A stretch of 64,000 nt of DNA from Bryopsis sp. KO-2023 (GCA_030272585.1 BSYQ01000003.1:7688001-7752000), one strand, 5' to 3'; counted from the stretch's first letter, positions 37,207 to 51,696 are shown. The notes: a model not told the origin generated them from the letters alone. Translations and numbers: made by a program.

Positions 37207-40200
37207 ATGGGGTGTGTGTGGCGTTCTTCCAGGGGCGCATGGAGTTCTGGCCGTCGCCACCCTCGATTCGTATTGGTGCCATGTGTATACACGCAGCGCG
37301 GAAATGTTCGGCTGCAGAATGAAGACCTCGATCTGGACAACGACGTTTTCGAATCGTGGGAAAATGATGGGCATGATGTCGAGCAGATCGGAATGGATCT
37401 TCTGGGCTGGAAGGAACTCTGCCTCCAGGTGTCAAGCCACCCCATTTAAAAACTTCCCAAGTAGATGCCGCCACAAATGCACCTCCCTGTTAATTGGACA
37501 TCTGTGTGAATTCAGCCCAGAACTGTGCCCTGGAAAAAGGAGCCAAGTTCCTAGTGATCTACCTCCACACCATTCGTATACCGACTGGAATGCTGAGGTT
37601 GATGCTCACATATCTGCATGTCATTGTTTTTTTTCCCGAACTCATTTAAAGGGGGGGGTTATGGCATTATAGAGTGATGAAGCTTTCTTCAAGTTCTAGT
37701 CTAGATTGATGATTGCATTGCTGTAGGTGGCATCCTTTTGCTCAACGCCGATGGCAGCCCAATCCATATTGGACTCTGGTGCCGCCATTGGGAAAACTAG
37801 GAAAGAAAGCGAACGCATGCTGGAAGAGACCAGCGAAGCTGTCAATGCTGGACTTGAGTAAGCGTGTTGCTGAGTGTTACAGATGACTTCTGGGAAATTT
37901 TGAATAATCAAATTATGTAAAATGAAATCAAAGTGAATTATTAAGATTCATAGATAGTTATTATTTCCACAGATGAAATCAAAATTGCTTGCCGCCTTTA
38001 TTTGTGCTGAATAGATGTTGTTTCTTTTTCAGTTTTCAGGGGATCCTGGATGTCAGCCCGATAGTCAAGGCAGACAGAAATCGCTCATTCACTCCCTTGC
38101 AACTCAATGGAATAGCCTCCACACTGGAGGGCGGTTTTCGACTGCTCGAAAAGATCGAAAGTCAAGACCTGCCGAAATTAAGGGACCTGGCAAAAGGAAT
38201 CTCGAAAGTGGATACATCCATCACAGAAGCTATACGATACTGCATTCGGGTATTTGCTGGCTTTGGATTCTGAAATAGCAGCACATAGATTAAATACATA
38301 ATATATATATATATAGATATAGAGATAGATAGATAGATCTACAGATTAATCATCGCAGGCAACATTTAATCAAATGCAGGGTTCCAAATCTCAACCATCC
38401 AAGACTGGAGCGACATATTGTAGAGAACCCTTCCTTCCAAAAGGTCCACAGCATCAAGATTGATTTGTTTTCTGTGTGTTATTGGACCTGTATGTGTGAT
38501 TTATGTGTGCAGGAAGATGGGTATATATTGGATCAGGCTTCAAAAACTCTGGCGGAAGTCCGGGAAAAGCGGATTAAGGCGTCCAATGAGTTGACTGAAA
38601 TGATGAACGACTGGGCACAGAGTCTGTACAAACAAAAGGCAGCAGAGCGAGCAATTGTTGTGATCAGGAGGGATAGATTGTGCATCCCAGTGAAAGTGAA
38701 CATGAGGAGCCAGGTGCCCAAGTAAGAATCGAAATTTTCACAGCCTTTCAATTTTAGCATATCTGAGTTAGGTGAAGATGGACAGATGTGATTCTTTTCA
38801 TGTTTGCTTTGTTCGAATGTGATATGTATGTTGGATCCAAAACAGATTTTTAAGCAATTACGCTACTGTCGATGATTTTTGTTGTTCTACTCCTGGATCA
38901 CCGCCCCGCCAATTTTTTTTTTTAAAGAAAGAAATATGAGCAAGGAAAAAATTTGTTTTTTCTTGGACTAAATCGATACTTTGGATTTTGAATCTGGGAT
39001 GTATTCCCCTCAAGCTTCAGCTCAAAGTTTGTAGACCAACTCAATCTTAGAATGGCTGTGTTGATTTTTACTCAGAGGCAGTGTGGCTCTGGCTATGAGT
39101 GCGAGTGGGCAAACAGTGTATATCGAACCCAAGCCAGCGGTTGCATTGAACAATACGGCTGCACTGTTGGAGAGCGAAGAAACAGAAGAAATTGAAAGGC
39201 TTCTCTCTGCATTGACTCTCAAGGTCAACGCCTGTTTCAATTTTCATGAGTACCATTGATTTTGATTGCTGCATTTCAACCACCAGATTTAAACATATTG
39301 AGTTTATTCACAAGTTTTCTTTTCTAACCATGTGAAGTGTTGTTGGTATGTCATGTGGCTTCTTATGGTATTTTGGTGTGTTTTTGTCATGGAGGTTCTC
39401 GACAATGTGGACAATATCGAACAGTTGTTGGCATCCATTGAGCAGTTGGACTTGGTGAATGCCCGAGGCAGACATGCCAGGTGGATGTCCTCGACTCGTC
39501 CAGGTTTTTTGCCCGATGATGGAAAGGGAATTAAAGGCTTCCAGTTGAAACTGCAAGGTGCAAGGCATCCGATTCTCCTGGAGCCATCGCTTGCTAGGCT
39601 ACCCACCCCGCCATCGGTAATCATGTATTATTATCCATTGTAATGCAACGATCCTATGTTTCATTCACCATTAGAGTGGCACTTACTGTTTTTGAGGTCT
39701 GTTTTTGTATGATAGAATGGATGGTGTTGCCAAGTGAGAATTTCAATTGCAATGTATTCGTTGACATCAATGACAGAATTGTGTGGTCGATTTTGGCTGG
39801 TTGTTCATTGTAGGCAATCGATGCTCCATTTTCGAGCGACTTTCAGACCGTGAGCTTGGATTCTCAAAGAGTGCAGCCCCCGACCACCACCAAAACCGAT
39901 GAAAATTCAGAAAAGCCAGAACCCCCCCGACCACTAAACCTTCAAATCCCTGCCGGGAAATCCGTCGTTGCATTGACAGGTGGGCTCATCCGCTCAGAAT
40001 CATTCATTGAATCTATGAGTAATCCAAGACACTTGACCTGCCTTTGAAGCGTTTTATATGTAACGTTCCTTGTTGGGGTGCAAAATCTTGCAGGGCCGAA
40101 TACAGGGGGGAAAACAGCGACGCTGAAGGCGCTGGGTGTGTTATCTATTATGGCAAAAGCTGGTCTGTTTGTGCCGGTTCACGATGAAAATGAATCCCAG

Positions 40201-43200
40201 ACATTCTTGCCTTGGTTTGACAAAGTGTTGGTCGACATCGGGGATGGTCAGAGTTTGCAGCAAAGCTTATCCACATTCAGTGGCCACATTACCAGAATCA
40301 ACAAGGTTTGACAAAACGCGAGAAAACCAGCAAAAAAATGGAAAACACTGAGGGTGAAACAAGATTTTACAAGATTGAATTTCGAAACCGTGTCAGTCAC
40401 GAGGATGGAATTTTCCCCTCTGGATGACTGTAGATATCCCCAATCTGCTGCATCCTGGGATGTGGAATTAAGAATCTGGGTCAATTTTTTAACTTAGTTT
40501 GCTTGTTTTGCAGGTTTTCGAGAATGTGTCGAGTCAGTCATTGGTATTGCTGGATGAACTTGGAAGCGGAACAGACCCTTGTGAAGGCTCCGCTTTGGCA
40601 TCAGTTATTCTAACCAAACTCTCGCAAAAATCCAAACTCACTCTAGCCACGACCCACCATGCCGAAATCAAAGACATGGCCGAATTGGATCCTCTCTTTA
40701 TGAATGCCAGTATGGAATTTGACAAGGTCAATTTGAAGCCTACATATAAGCTGTTGTGGGGGAGTGCTGGACAGTCGAATGCCTTGGATATTTCTGAAGC
40801 CCTAGGATTTGATGGCTTGATTGTCAAAGAGGCCAGGAAAATTCTGCAAAGAGAACAAAGTGTTGCAGGTTGGCATTCAATTCACTGTGGTTGAATAAAT
40901 CTCTTCTTTTTCTTTTCATCATATGTGTATATCTTGTACATGCACAATAAGAACTGCTCGATTTGGATTTTCGTGCAGGAACTTTTCTGTTTATTTGGTA
41001 GTTTTACATTAATTTTTCCCCTTCCAATCTTAATTTGGATTGAAGAATAGAAACTATATTCTCTTTGCCAAAATTCAGAGCTGCAACTGGCTGTTTTTAT
41101 CATTTTCTGTTCTCTTGCGGATTGTCTGATGCAAGGCAATTTTCTTGAATGGCAGTTTTCAGATTCAAGCGAATTCATTACACTTCATTTTTTCTCTCCT
41201 TTGAATTATTTTTTGTTTTTATTTCAGAGACATCTGGAGATGTCAGAAGTTTCGAACTTGAGCATTCCTTGAAGCAAAAATTGGCTGAAGCCAAAGATAG
41301 TGCCGAAACAACCCAGACACAGAAGGATGCCGCTTTCTCTAAGCTCGAATTAGCACGTGAAGAAGTTAAACGCCTGAAGGAAGTTGAGAAAACCCTCAGG
41401 GTAAGTTCAAATCAGTTATAGATCCATTTCCTTCCGTGTCTGGTTGAAAAGGCATCATTTGGATTAAATAATTAATTTTAATTAGGAAATTTTGACCATC
41501 TCTTGGAAAAAAAGGAGATACTGCAGTATTGTAAAGCATGCATGCTCGTATTTTGAGATAACTGTTTCGAAAAAGCGTTCGATTGTATTTGCTGATTGGT
41601 TGAAGGACAAGCTGGGTAAATCCAGCGATCTTCCAGTGAAGCTTGGAGAAGAGGTCAACTGGATACTGGGGCAAGTGCAGTGTGGTGAATTTACTCGCGC
41701 CGAAGCCGAAAGTTGCTTCAAAGAGATTGAATCCAGCATGCCGAAACCATCCACATCAGTTGGTGAGGAGTTATTTTTTCTTTTTCTTTTGTTTTTGCTT
41801 TTGCTTTTGCTTTCTCCCTTTTTTTTTAGCCAAGAGGGGGTTTTGAATCTATGAAAAGATGCTTTATGTCTTGGTCAATTGCACATTTCTCTTGTGAACG
41901 CAATGAATGAATATGTATATGATGGAATCCTTATCGTGTGCCCTCTGTAGACACAGTTCCCACGGATTCTATGATCTATCATTTTTTTACAGATATTGAT
42001 TCAACTTGTAATAAAAAAAGTGATCTGGTTTGTAGACGAAGAAGTGTGGGCTCCGTCAGTCGGAGAAACAGTGAAAATCCTCAACATGGGGGGAAAGCTT
42101 GGCAAAGTTGTGAGCATCAAGTCAGGTAGATGCACCCCCCCTAAAAAACTCCTTATGTACTGCTAATTGAGAGAGAACCTTTTCATTTGAATTATAATTT
42201 CGAGTTTGACAATACCAAATAAACGAATTCGACTAATCCACCTAGATCTTGTTTTAATTTTTTTCTATCTCAAAAACTATTAAAAAGTGCTTTTAAACCT
42301 TTTTGAATCGCATCTCGTCTTGCTGATTTGCTGGCGCTGATTTTTATTTTTTTTAGTATAGTTATTTAGCAGAGGAACTATGCTGTACAAGGTTTACCTG
42401 TGGATGAGCGAATTTAGGAATTCTCTTCCTAGAATGCTGGATCTCACTGGCAAAATGTGTGGTGTTATGCAGCCAATCTTGTTGAAATTTTAATGGGGCA
42501 ATTGACATTCACATCGGCTCCGTGGCAATTGGAACCCCTCACGCAAAAGGAATCAAGAATCAGGGAGGATCGGGAAAGAAGATCGATACAGGAGGAAATG
42601 GAGGAGGAAAGGAAAGCGAAGGAAGAGTCGAGAGAACCCCAAGAAGATTCAGGAAGAGAAACTGTTTTCATTCAAACATCAGCAAACACTGTCGATGTTC
42701 GAGGGGAGGTGTGTGTGCATCAATGAGTCCTAAAAGCTTGCAATTTTTCCAGTGAAATCTGAGGGCAGCCCAAGGAACTGATATGTATTTCCAGACAAAT
42801 ACTCTTCTGCAAGTGTGGTTTTTCTGTTCCGACAAATTCAGGTTTCTGATGATGCAATTGAATCGGTGGGAATAGCATTGGGTCGATTTAAACCTGGAGA
42901 AGTGTGTTACATCGTCCATGGAAGGGGCACAGGAAAGCTGCGAGACTCGGTTCGATTGTACCTTGCCAGAAACAAGAGGGTGCGGCCATCAGTCCACCAG
43001 AAATACATATTCCGCAGGAGCTTTCACAGCTTAACTAGATGTTCAATATTGTTGATCCATGTTTTTTTGTTGGTAGAAAGAGATGTACCATGGTGTAAAA
43101 AACTTACCACCTGTGAGCATATATAATATAAAATTTCCAGATTCAGAGATTCCAACCTGTCTTGGTATTTGATGCAGGTGGAAAGTTTTCATGACGAGTC

Positions 43201-43240
43201 GGAATCAGCAGGGGGATGCACAGTTGCAGTTTTGAAGTGA
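37207..43240 (+). CDS. MUTS2: MutS2 family ATPase with C-terminal Smr domain
   Basis: Join 37207-37428, 37727-37857, 38033-38249, 38513-38721, 39076-39223, 39395-39616, 39814-39979, 40094-40305, 40514-40868, 41228-41400, 41486-41762, 42036-42125, 42473-42708, 42842-42979, 43178-43240; every phase agrees; 952 aa. DLLGWKELCLQVASFCSTPM is the N-terminal lever start. SASGQTVYIEPKPAVALNN is a MutS2 hallmark; Walker A is GPNTGGKTATLKALG and Walker B SLVLLDELGSGTDPCEGSA. A long coiled segment follows, then a KOW-like strand (VKILNMGGKLGKVVSI) and Smr (TVDVRGE, VCYIVHGRGTGKLRDSVRLY). MutS2 rescues collided ribosomes or blocks recombination in bacteria; plant forms are organellar. The first about 35 residues are rich in Arg/Ser without acids, which suits a transit peptide. 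The start of the exon at 41486 is less sure. Confidence 0.93.
38300..38340. repeat. AT and GATA microsatellite in a MutS2 intron
   Basis: About nine AT units followed by GATA-type repeats inside the intron 38250-38512. Confidence 0.8.
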
Positions 43241-43604
43241 TTTTTGTACACGCAGGCTATTTAGCACACCACTATCTTGCTTTCTCTTTTTTTAACGGCT
43301 TTATTCTCTTCTTTTGCCAACCCACCAACAAAGATTATCCCCAAATTCCCAAAGACACCCATACCCCCAGCAAACACCCCCTCAATTTCCTCTCTCCTCT
43401 CTGCTAACCGCGAAAACCAACAGTAAGGTTTCCCCCGCTGCAGATTTCAAACCTACCTACCTATCATGAATCTGCAATTCCAGTGATTAAAATGCCACAA
43501 TTATCTAAAGCTGAAATCTACTCCATTTGGTGGATAAAATCCAACCTCCCAACAATTACGAAGAACCTTCTTGAGAATACTCACTAGAAATACTGTCATT
43601 CTGT
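43241..43604. other. Convergent intergenic region
   Basis: 364 bp between the stop codons of MutS2 and the TPLATE-like gene; it carries both 3' ends. Nothing else seen. Confidence 0.6.
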
Positions 43605-46600
43605 CTATCTAGAGTTTAATCTGTGCCATTCAGCCAGCACAGCAGATTCCAAATTTCTGGCATCCCGCTCCTCCACCCCCTCTTGGGAAGGGATTACAGC
43701 AGGGTGTATAGGTGGTGGGGGCGGAGGCCGGCCAGCCCCTGGGTCGAGACCAAGAATCACTCCTCCTTCGGTTAAACCTGACAGTAGATGCGAAAGCTGG
43801 GCTCGTATGGCTGACATAACACGCTCCGACTTCGATGAAAACAAAATTCTGCAATGAATAACGGCACAAGAAAATCACTCCCGCATTGGTTGGGCATCTC
43901 ATCGATCAACCAATCATTACTTTTTGCCAGAGCTGTCCCCATTGATATCTATATCTCAATGTGGAATCACCCCTTCCTCCCCTTTCAGTCTGAGAAAGCT
44001 TACCTGCATAAATAAAATCCAGTTCCCTCTTGTCCATCCCCCGCTAATGTGTACTCAGCCAGTCCCATGTATCGAAGCTCCAGGAGTTGCCCAGAAATGC
44101 TGATAGCAATCTCATGCCCTCCGAATGCCTCCGTTAAATAGGCAGCTTGAAAAGACCCAACAGAAGTAAAACTCTGGGGCCAAACTCGTCTCAAAGGCGG
44201 TCTATCCAATACGGACAGCAGCTGTAAGCCTCCCGTCGTACCAGGCCATCGACAAACACCTGCACAGGGAAAGATTGCATGCACATTTTCAAGCACGTCC
44301 AGATTGTGGGTAGAACCCATCTGTGTGCAAAAGAAGGAATGCTGGAATCTTTCAGGCTCACCTGTGCAATTCATAGCGGCTGGCCAAGATTCTATGTCCT
44401 GCATAAATGCTGTCGGAGTTGGCACGACATCCACAGCTTGCAGAAGATCGACCATGGGCACCATGTATGACGAACAGGTAAGAATTGGAGGGGATTCGGC
44501 ACCTGGCGGAACGACAAGAAAGAAGCTGTTGAATGGTATCAGAGAGGATATCAACCAACAGAGGACAGACATGAAAAAATGCACTGATGCTGCTGATGTC
44601 AACATAAATGTAGATATATGTGTGCATGTTGATGCGATCAGGTACCGGACCTTGGAGTGTCACTTCCATTGTGGGCTGTAATTCAATGCTACCAAACTCC
44701 ACGATGGACAGATGAACTTGATGCAAAACGGGCTCCTGAGCACACCACCACAGCCCATTCGTCAGTTTGCCCTCCAGAAACTGAAACAGATGGAGCTGGT
44801 CAACCAACCAAGATGGGATGATTTGGACACAGATGCTTCTTGTGTACCTGGGCTTGCAGTTTTTCAGGTTTCCATTCAACGAGTCCATCCCTGTGTGATG
44901 TGACTGGCCCATCTATTCCTAATGAAACGAGCACCCCCGTCACGTCTGATCCCATTTGGTTTTCTGCACAGAGCTCGACAGTCAGCATGCGGTTCAAAGA
45001 GTCCACCCTGCACAGATAATATATACACAGAACCACATCATGCACCAAATGCAGTGATATACTTCTCCCCAGCTTTCTTATCTATGGCATCTTGACCTCC
45101 CTGGGTGCTGACCTGTGTCTGAGTGTAAGTCTGACAGGATCTCCTGGACCGGTCACTGTTCTTCCTTCCCCTTCATTGTGAGCACCCCCTTTCAGATCTA
45201 AACCTCCTACAGCTGCTGCTAATTCAACTGGAGATGGCTGACCACTGACGGGTGCAGCAACTCGGTCTCCATCGTCCTACATGAGCATTCAAACGAGTCA
45301 AAGAAAATAGATCGTCCAGCCACAGAAAGGTTGATTCAGCGGTTTTTGTTTTTCTAGCCACACATGTTCTGCATCAATATTGCTGAAGGACAAATATTTA
45401 CCTCAGGTGGGGCACGTCCAACTATATCACGATTTGCTTTTGAGAGTTGGTGCAGCAAAGCTCTATTTCGTTGCGCTTGTCTGGAAAAGAAAAGTGCATG
45501 AGCTTTGGGGCCGGAGAACGGAAAGCCTTCCAACACCCTCTTGCTCAGCTCCACTTCCAACACCGCAGGGGGTGGGGCCGTTGGCTCTGCTGGTGCCTCC
45601 TCCTCCTCTTCTTCCTCACTCTCGTCATGCCCTGCAACTCGAGGTGTTAGGTTGAGTAATGTTTCAATAAGACCAGTCAGGAACTCCCCAACCCAGCTGA
45701 CCCGCATTCTATGATTGCAGCAAGACCATGAGACCATGTGGAGTTTTCAAAAAATAAAAATCTGCAGAGTGGCTGGCTTGTTTTGAAGCATTGCACACTG
45801 GACAAGCAGATATCGCTTTCTGCATCGATGCGACAATCTTAAGATTTGATTGCATTGATGGGGATCCCAGAATCTCATATATATGTGCGCACAGAACGAA
45901 TAAGAAATTGCATTCGTTCACAGGGAGTACCGGGGGGTTCTTCCTCAGCCAGCGCCTTGAGAGCTTTCAAAATCCCTTGACATTGCTCGAAAATATCCAC
46001 CGTGATGTGGTCGCTCTCCAGAAACTGAGAGCAAACACCTTGCAGCACGTTTGCTATGGATTTGATCCCCTCCAGTTGACCGTGGAAATGGGGACTCGAC
46101 CTTTGCTGATCTAGAACACTGGCCAAGTGACCCAGACACGTAATTCCAGCAATTATTCCTTCGTCTGCAACCTCTGACAAACCACAGGCCACCCCATGAG
46201 TCTTCTCGGAGGGTATGGATTGATAGGCAGCATCATACTGGAGAAAACACACCAAAAAAACCCTGCTCTGCTCAGTTATCGGGCAAAAACACAGGCTACC
46301 TGGTATGGTTTTCCAAGAAAAAGTGACAAAAACAAAAACTGTGTTTATCGGCCACTTAAATGAAGAGAAAGAAATTCGCAGGGATGGCACACACTAGATA
46401 AAACACTCACTGGAGGGGCCATCAATCCAGCAGCTGCAGCTCTTGTTTTCTCGACCAACTCCCTTCTCTTGAGCTCCACTGGTCTTATCATCAAAACATC
46501 CAAAAGTCCATCTTTCAAATGCAACCAAGTTTCATCGCTTTTGCTTGGCAACTCCAGATGGTGCGAAACGATCCACAGAACGCGGCCCTTCAGGGCATCA

Positions 46601-49600
46601 TTCAAATACGCCCAGTACAGGATCATCTGAACAATAAACATTCAACAATTAAAAAACTCAACAAAAGCCGTAGTCAAAAAAAAAAAAAGCACAGGAACGA
46701 ATACTCAGGATTTCATGCGATCTTGCCCACATGTGTCGATCCTCTTTCCCAATTAAATGTCTGCTGCAACAACTATGCCAGCTCAAGTTGGAAAAAATGC
46801 TGTTTCTGTGAATACCTATGGATTTTTCAACGATGGCGACTGCCTATAATACCAATATCATTCTTTGCTGGCCTTACCCGTTTCATCAGTTTCTGGACTT
46901 CCACAATTTCTCCAGCGACAGTTTTCAAAACCGCAGTGGTGTGCCTTTCAGTGACGGATTCTTGAAAAGATTTTAGGGCGATGAAGCTACTCATTCCGAA
47001 ATGCCGCAAAATTACAGAGATGCATTGAGAAGCTTGTTGCAGCACTTGCAGCCATAAATCCGAAGGCAGGGTCATGCCGTAGTTCCCATCAGTCACTGAA
47101 TTTTCCCACCCTAAGCAGGCCTGCACAAAAAAAAACAATTCAACACGCTCGATAAGCTTTTACTCAGCTTTAATGCAAGAAAATGGTCCAGTTGACCCAT
47201 GGGACAAAAAACAAAAACAATTGAAAACAACATGGACCATTAGCATCAACAAAACCCATGGGGTATGTTTATTTTTTTTGCAACAGTTCTTTGTATTTGA
47301 AAGCAGCGAGTGAAACAAGGGTTGTTTTTTGAATGGGCTCGCCACCCGATTTCCTGCTCTACTAAAAACCGCCAGAAAAATCTCCACAGGGAAAGCATGC
47401 CTCTTTCATTTCTATTTCTTGAATTGGCCCAACGAGGTCTCGAATTGGTTTTGGCCAAAAGATATCGACCAGGTCGACTTGCCTGTGTTTCATGCACAGC
47501 AACCACACATGCAGCCAACCAGTCGAGAACAGTCCATTGGGCATCCTGTCTGATGGCCCCCTTCACCCCCAAGTCGCTGCTTCCTGAGGCAAAACTTTCG
47601 AATGTGCAAGCAAAAGCGGTTTTCAATTTCAACCCCGTGGCATGATCCAGCAGCACTTGCATCAAGGAACAGGTCAATTCTTGGCGGAAGGCTGGGTAAC
47701 TAGCCCTGAACACAGAAAAAATAAAATAAAATAAAGCACATGATATCTCCAGGCTAGATAAACAGAGTTGGATTTGTGCCAAACCACTCGATTTCAGTTT
47801 AGCACAAATCGATGAATCTATCGCTGGGCCTTCTATTCACGGATAAAAAAGCAAAACTCCAAAACGAAATCACAGATTCTCTACTGTTTCGATGCAAAAC
47901 GACACAATGAACATGATATTTTTTGTAAGAAATTAAAGAATTAAAAAATTCATGGAAAGGTGCACCATACACACATCGATACCGTTGAATCACTTTTCTC
48001 AAATCCGAATCTTGTGGAGCTCTGTTGGCTCCAGAAATCGTGCTGGCTGTGAAGGTGTCTTCCAGGATGGCTTGCAGAGTCGCCCCCTGGACCACCTCCC
48101 CCCTCGATCGACGAGTTTTTCTAGTTTTGGAGTCCATGACTAAGGCTGCCACCCAGATGTTCGACAAAGCTTCGATTCGATCCGATGCGCTAGGAAGTGT
48201 GGAAACCAAAGGGATCAGCGACTTGATGGTTTGCGAAAGTGTCGGCATCTAGGATCGAAAAAGCAGAAGGGCCAACCACCACAAAAGGATTTAATGGCTA
48301 GATTCAGGATGCGTTGATGGTCGTGCAAGCCCTCTCCTGCACCCCTTTCTAAAATTAGAAAACAAAAGAAAAACACCGTTGTCTTGTTACATAGCCGATA
48401 CAACGATGTCAAAACGGAGACATCCCTGAAAACTCAGGGATCGGTTTCAGGAATAGATTATCAGATTATGAAACTTGAAGAAAAATATGACTTCTCTGAT
48501 TTGAAACAAGTGGCAAGTGGATGCTGGTGGGAAGGTGCTGCGACATGGGCACCTCCGATTACCTCCAATTTTCCCATGTGTTTGGTGGTGATTTTCATGA
48601 GCTGGCCCCTGCCAGGTAGGGCATCTGGAGCTTCCCACAAATTCATCAAAGACGCGATACTCAGGGATGACCATTTCCCAATTGGAACGGGGGCTCCACC
48701 GAGTTTCAGAGGAAAATTGATGCAAACCTCCGTGACCTGTGTCAACCAAATTTGAAACGGATTTGAAATTGTCAGGGAGTAAAGATCTACATATCCATGG
48801 AGGTGACTTGAAAAGACCCAGAACTCCCAAAACAGGAATTCAAAGAAAGAATTTTAGAATATAAATATTTATTCCGCGGATTTGAATTGTCGACAACCAA
48901 AACCGAATCAATTCGCACCTACTAGAAAAAACCAAAACAATTCTCACCTCCAAGAGGGCTCGACTACCAGCCACCACAGCAGCAGAATCAATACTCGACA
49001 ATAGAGTTTCCAAAAAAGAGCCTATCGAAGCAACACACCACCGGAAGGCAAATCCATGCGAAGAGGGCTCCTCTAAATCTGACGATTGAGAAGTGGCCAG
49101 CCAAGCTGCCAATCCAGACAGCACAGCTGCTACTGGAATCTGTCAGAATTGGAACAGAAAGTGGCGACACACACTGTCAGGATTGGACCATCAAATATCT
49201 GAATGTACTTTTCCTTAAAAGTCAATTGTCGATGGGACCTGAAATCCCAGAAAATGGAAAAATAATGTGACACATATGCAACCTGGAATATTATTTACTT
49301 GTTTTGTTCCTTTCAAAATAATGAATAATCAGACTTGTACCTGGGCACCGGCATCCAGCTTTCCTGCCCTGTGAAGAACGGGGCTCAGAGATTCTGCGAT
49401 CAAGTTCAAAACCATCCCATGTGATTTTGCCAGAAACGCAACTGCTGGGGACGGCGGCTGTTTTCGCGAAGAGTCTTCAAGAGATAGCAATCTAGCAACC
49501 GCCGAAAACGCAGCCCCCACCACCTCATCATCTGAGTCGATCATACTGTCCAAAATGGCTTGCCACCATTCTTCACTCATGCTGGCAAGTCCGGGTGCTG

Positions 49601-50853
49601 CTGCGATCCTCTCCACGATAAAGGACTGTGTTAGGAGATGCCCCAGAGCTGTGATGGCAGCAGCTCTAACAATCGGAGACCTCTCATTCGAAAGGTTGAT
49701 CAGAATGCCACCCACGTCATCTGCGTTACACAGACAGAAAAATCCATAAAACCAGCACATTATATTGCCCAGTCAATGATTTGGCATGTTTCGATGTTCC
49801 ATCAGAGATTATCAAGCTGTTGTTTTTCGAGGTAGAGAAATACCAGTATTGATTACCTTTCGTCAGCATTTCCGATAGATGTTCTGGTGGCATGGAGGGG
49901 ATTAAGTTAAGGCCCAAACTTTGTGTGTCTGGATCAGTGCTTACCATGGCATCCTGTCAAAATGAAAAGACATCACATAATGTAAATTCAAAAAAATGAC
50001 GTATTATAAGGAAAAAAGTATTGATAAAATCTGGACAAAGAGTCATTCTCATTGTTTCAGATGTTAAAAAAACTCTTTCCCGGATAATCCAGAATATGAC
50101 TACACATGCGATAAAAATGTGGTGTGGTCATTTTCTGTTTCCAGTTTTCAACATAGACATGTACATTTCAATACTCTGCACTCTGCCAGGAATCATTAGC
50201 AGTCTGATTGATACTGTTTCACACAACTAGATTCTTATATTTGGTCGGTAATTTTATGTGGCTTTTACCTTAAGGACCTTGACGACATGGACCCAATCAG
50301 CTTGTGGGATTTCTCCAAAATGAACCAAATCGAAAACAAGTGACAACAAAGGCCCAGGCAAAGTCCCACCAGAAAAAGCTCTCTGGAGAAAAAACACACA
50401 CAAGTCAGAATTAAAAATAAATAAAATTGAAAAATTCCAGATCGAAAACTTGGTTGAGGGGTCAATATTACACAGTCACACTAATGCCTCTCAAGAAATT
50501 GGTAAAAACTCATTTTTGCACAAAAAAAGTGTGATATTTGAAATTGAGAAGCTAAATTCCTGAATGTGACCATATCCAAACAGGAAAGGTTTTCATGTTT
50601 GGACTCCACTCCTGTGAACCTGGGTGCATACCCTTCAAAACTGACTAAAAATATAACAAGTGTAAGTGGAGACAATACTGCGTCCAAGCTGAGCGAGTGT
50701 GGGTATTCGATAGCGGAAATATATCCATTTCCCAACAAGTGCACCGACCTTGCAAACGTCTGAGACAGTGCTTCCGACGTCCTTGGAACTTGCTATTTCA
50801 CTCAGAACTTGAAGAAGCGCCGGCGCCGGAAGGGCGCTCTGTGCAGCAGACAT
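43605..50853 (-). CDS. TPLATE: TPLATE-like subunit of the TPLATE/TSET endocytic complex
   Basis: ATG 50853 (MSAAQSALPAPALLQVLSEI), stop 43605, about 18 exons and roughly 1100-1200 aa. Firm exons: 50749-50853, 50269-50382, 49857-49953; others lie near 49.34-49.72, 48.96-49.14, 48.5-48.74, 47.97-48.25, 47.31-47.70, 46.88-47.12, 46.41-46.63, 45.93-46.24, 45.41-45.64 and 44.0-45.28 kb. The N-terminal two thirds are HEAT-type helices (SPIVRAAAITALGHLL). SDRIEALSNIWVAALVMDSK resembles the TPLATE stretch ESDRMHALACICRTALCVH. Next come an acidic low-complexity patch and an appendage-like beta region. ILTCSSYMVPMVDLL parallels LRCQPYKIPLTELL, and the last residues ESAVLAEWHRL parallel QAAVLQEWHIL. TPLATE is the beta-like adaptor of plant clathrin endocytosis. 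A distant HEATR5 or beta-COP relative is the alternative. Confidence 0.72.
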
Positions 50854-51696
50854 CGTGGCGGATGCTGTTGAAGTTCGGCCCCTTCTCTCTTTTTTTTTCT
50901 TTTTATGGGTTGTGAAACAGCACCACTTCAACAAACACAGATTGAGCGATCACGATGGGATTAGTAACCGACTCAGAGATTTTGTGGGGGGGTAGAAATG
51001 TGAGAGGAGAGGAACCCCACAGAGGTTCCAATCTCACCTTTTTTTTTCTTCAAGCTGTTAACCCACCACTCAAAGAGCAGCAAAATAGTGATTTTGCAGA
51101 GAGGACCCTTGGCCAACAGTATCAAGGTGGTTTCTGGGGTTTTCCCCAACCACCGCCAAAACTTTCAACCGTCGCACAATGTAGAACAGACCATTCTTTG
51201 AAATCACTGAATTGTACCAATCGTATCACATTGTATGGCTAGACTGCCTCAAGATATCACCACCTTTATTCCATTGTGGTGTCTTTCTTCCCCATTTCTT
51301 ACATTGGGCCCCTCTTGAACTCTCCCTCAGCAAAGCAAGTACAAGCTTTAACCGTACTACTGCCGAAAGCTTGCCTCACCTCACCAAACAATTTCATTGT
51401 TTATCCCCAAGCTATGTCTCCACAGCAAAATAGTGGGTACAAACTCTTAAACACATCTACAAAGTTGGCTATCACAAAATACATACATATCACCTGCCCA
51501 ACAAAACCTTTGTCAAACACCTCCCTTTAGCGAAAAGGCTCTCAGCAATCCCCAACAGCTGCCATTGGCCCCCAAACCCAACCCACCCCATTTTTCTTCG
51601 ATTTTCGGTATGTAGGCAAAATTGCACCATTCTAATTTATTCTCCAGATTTGAAGCCATCATTTCACATTCTTTCAATTCCGTCTATTCACTCCTG
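50854..51696. other. Intergenic between TPLATE-like and DUF7953-like genes
   Basis: 843 bp: promoter of the TPLATE-like gene and 3' region of the next. No gene seen. Confidence 0.5.

Noticed and set aside
36926..37474. 182-codon minus-strand frame upstream of and over MutS2 exon 1
   Set aside because: Overlaps a confirmed exon on the other strand; Arg/His-rich shadow composition.
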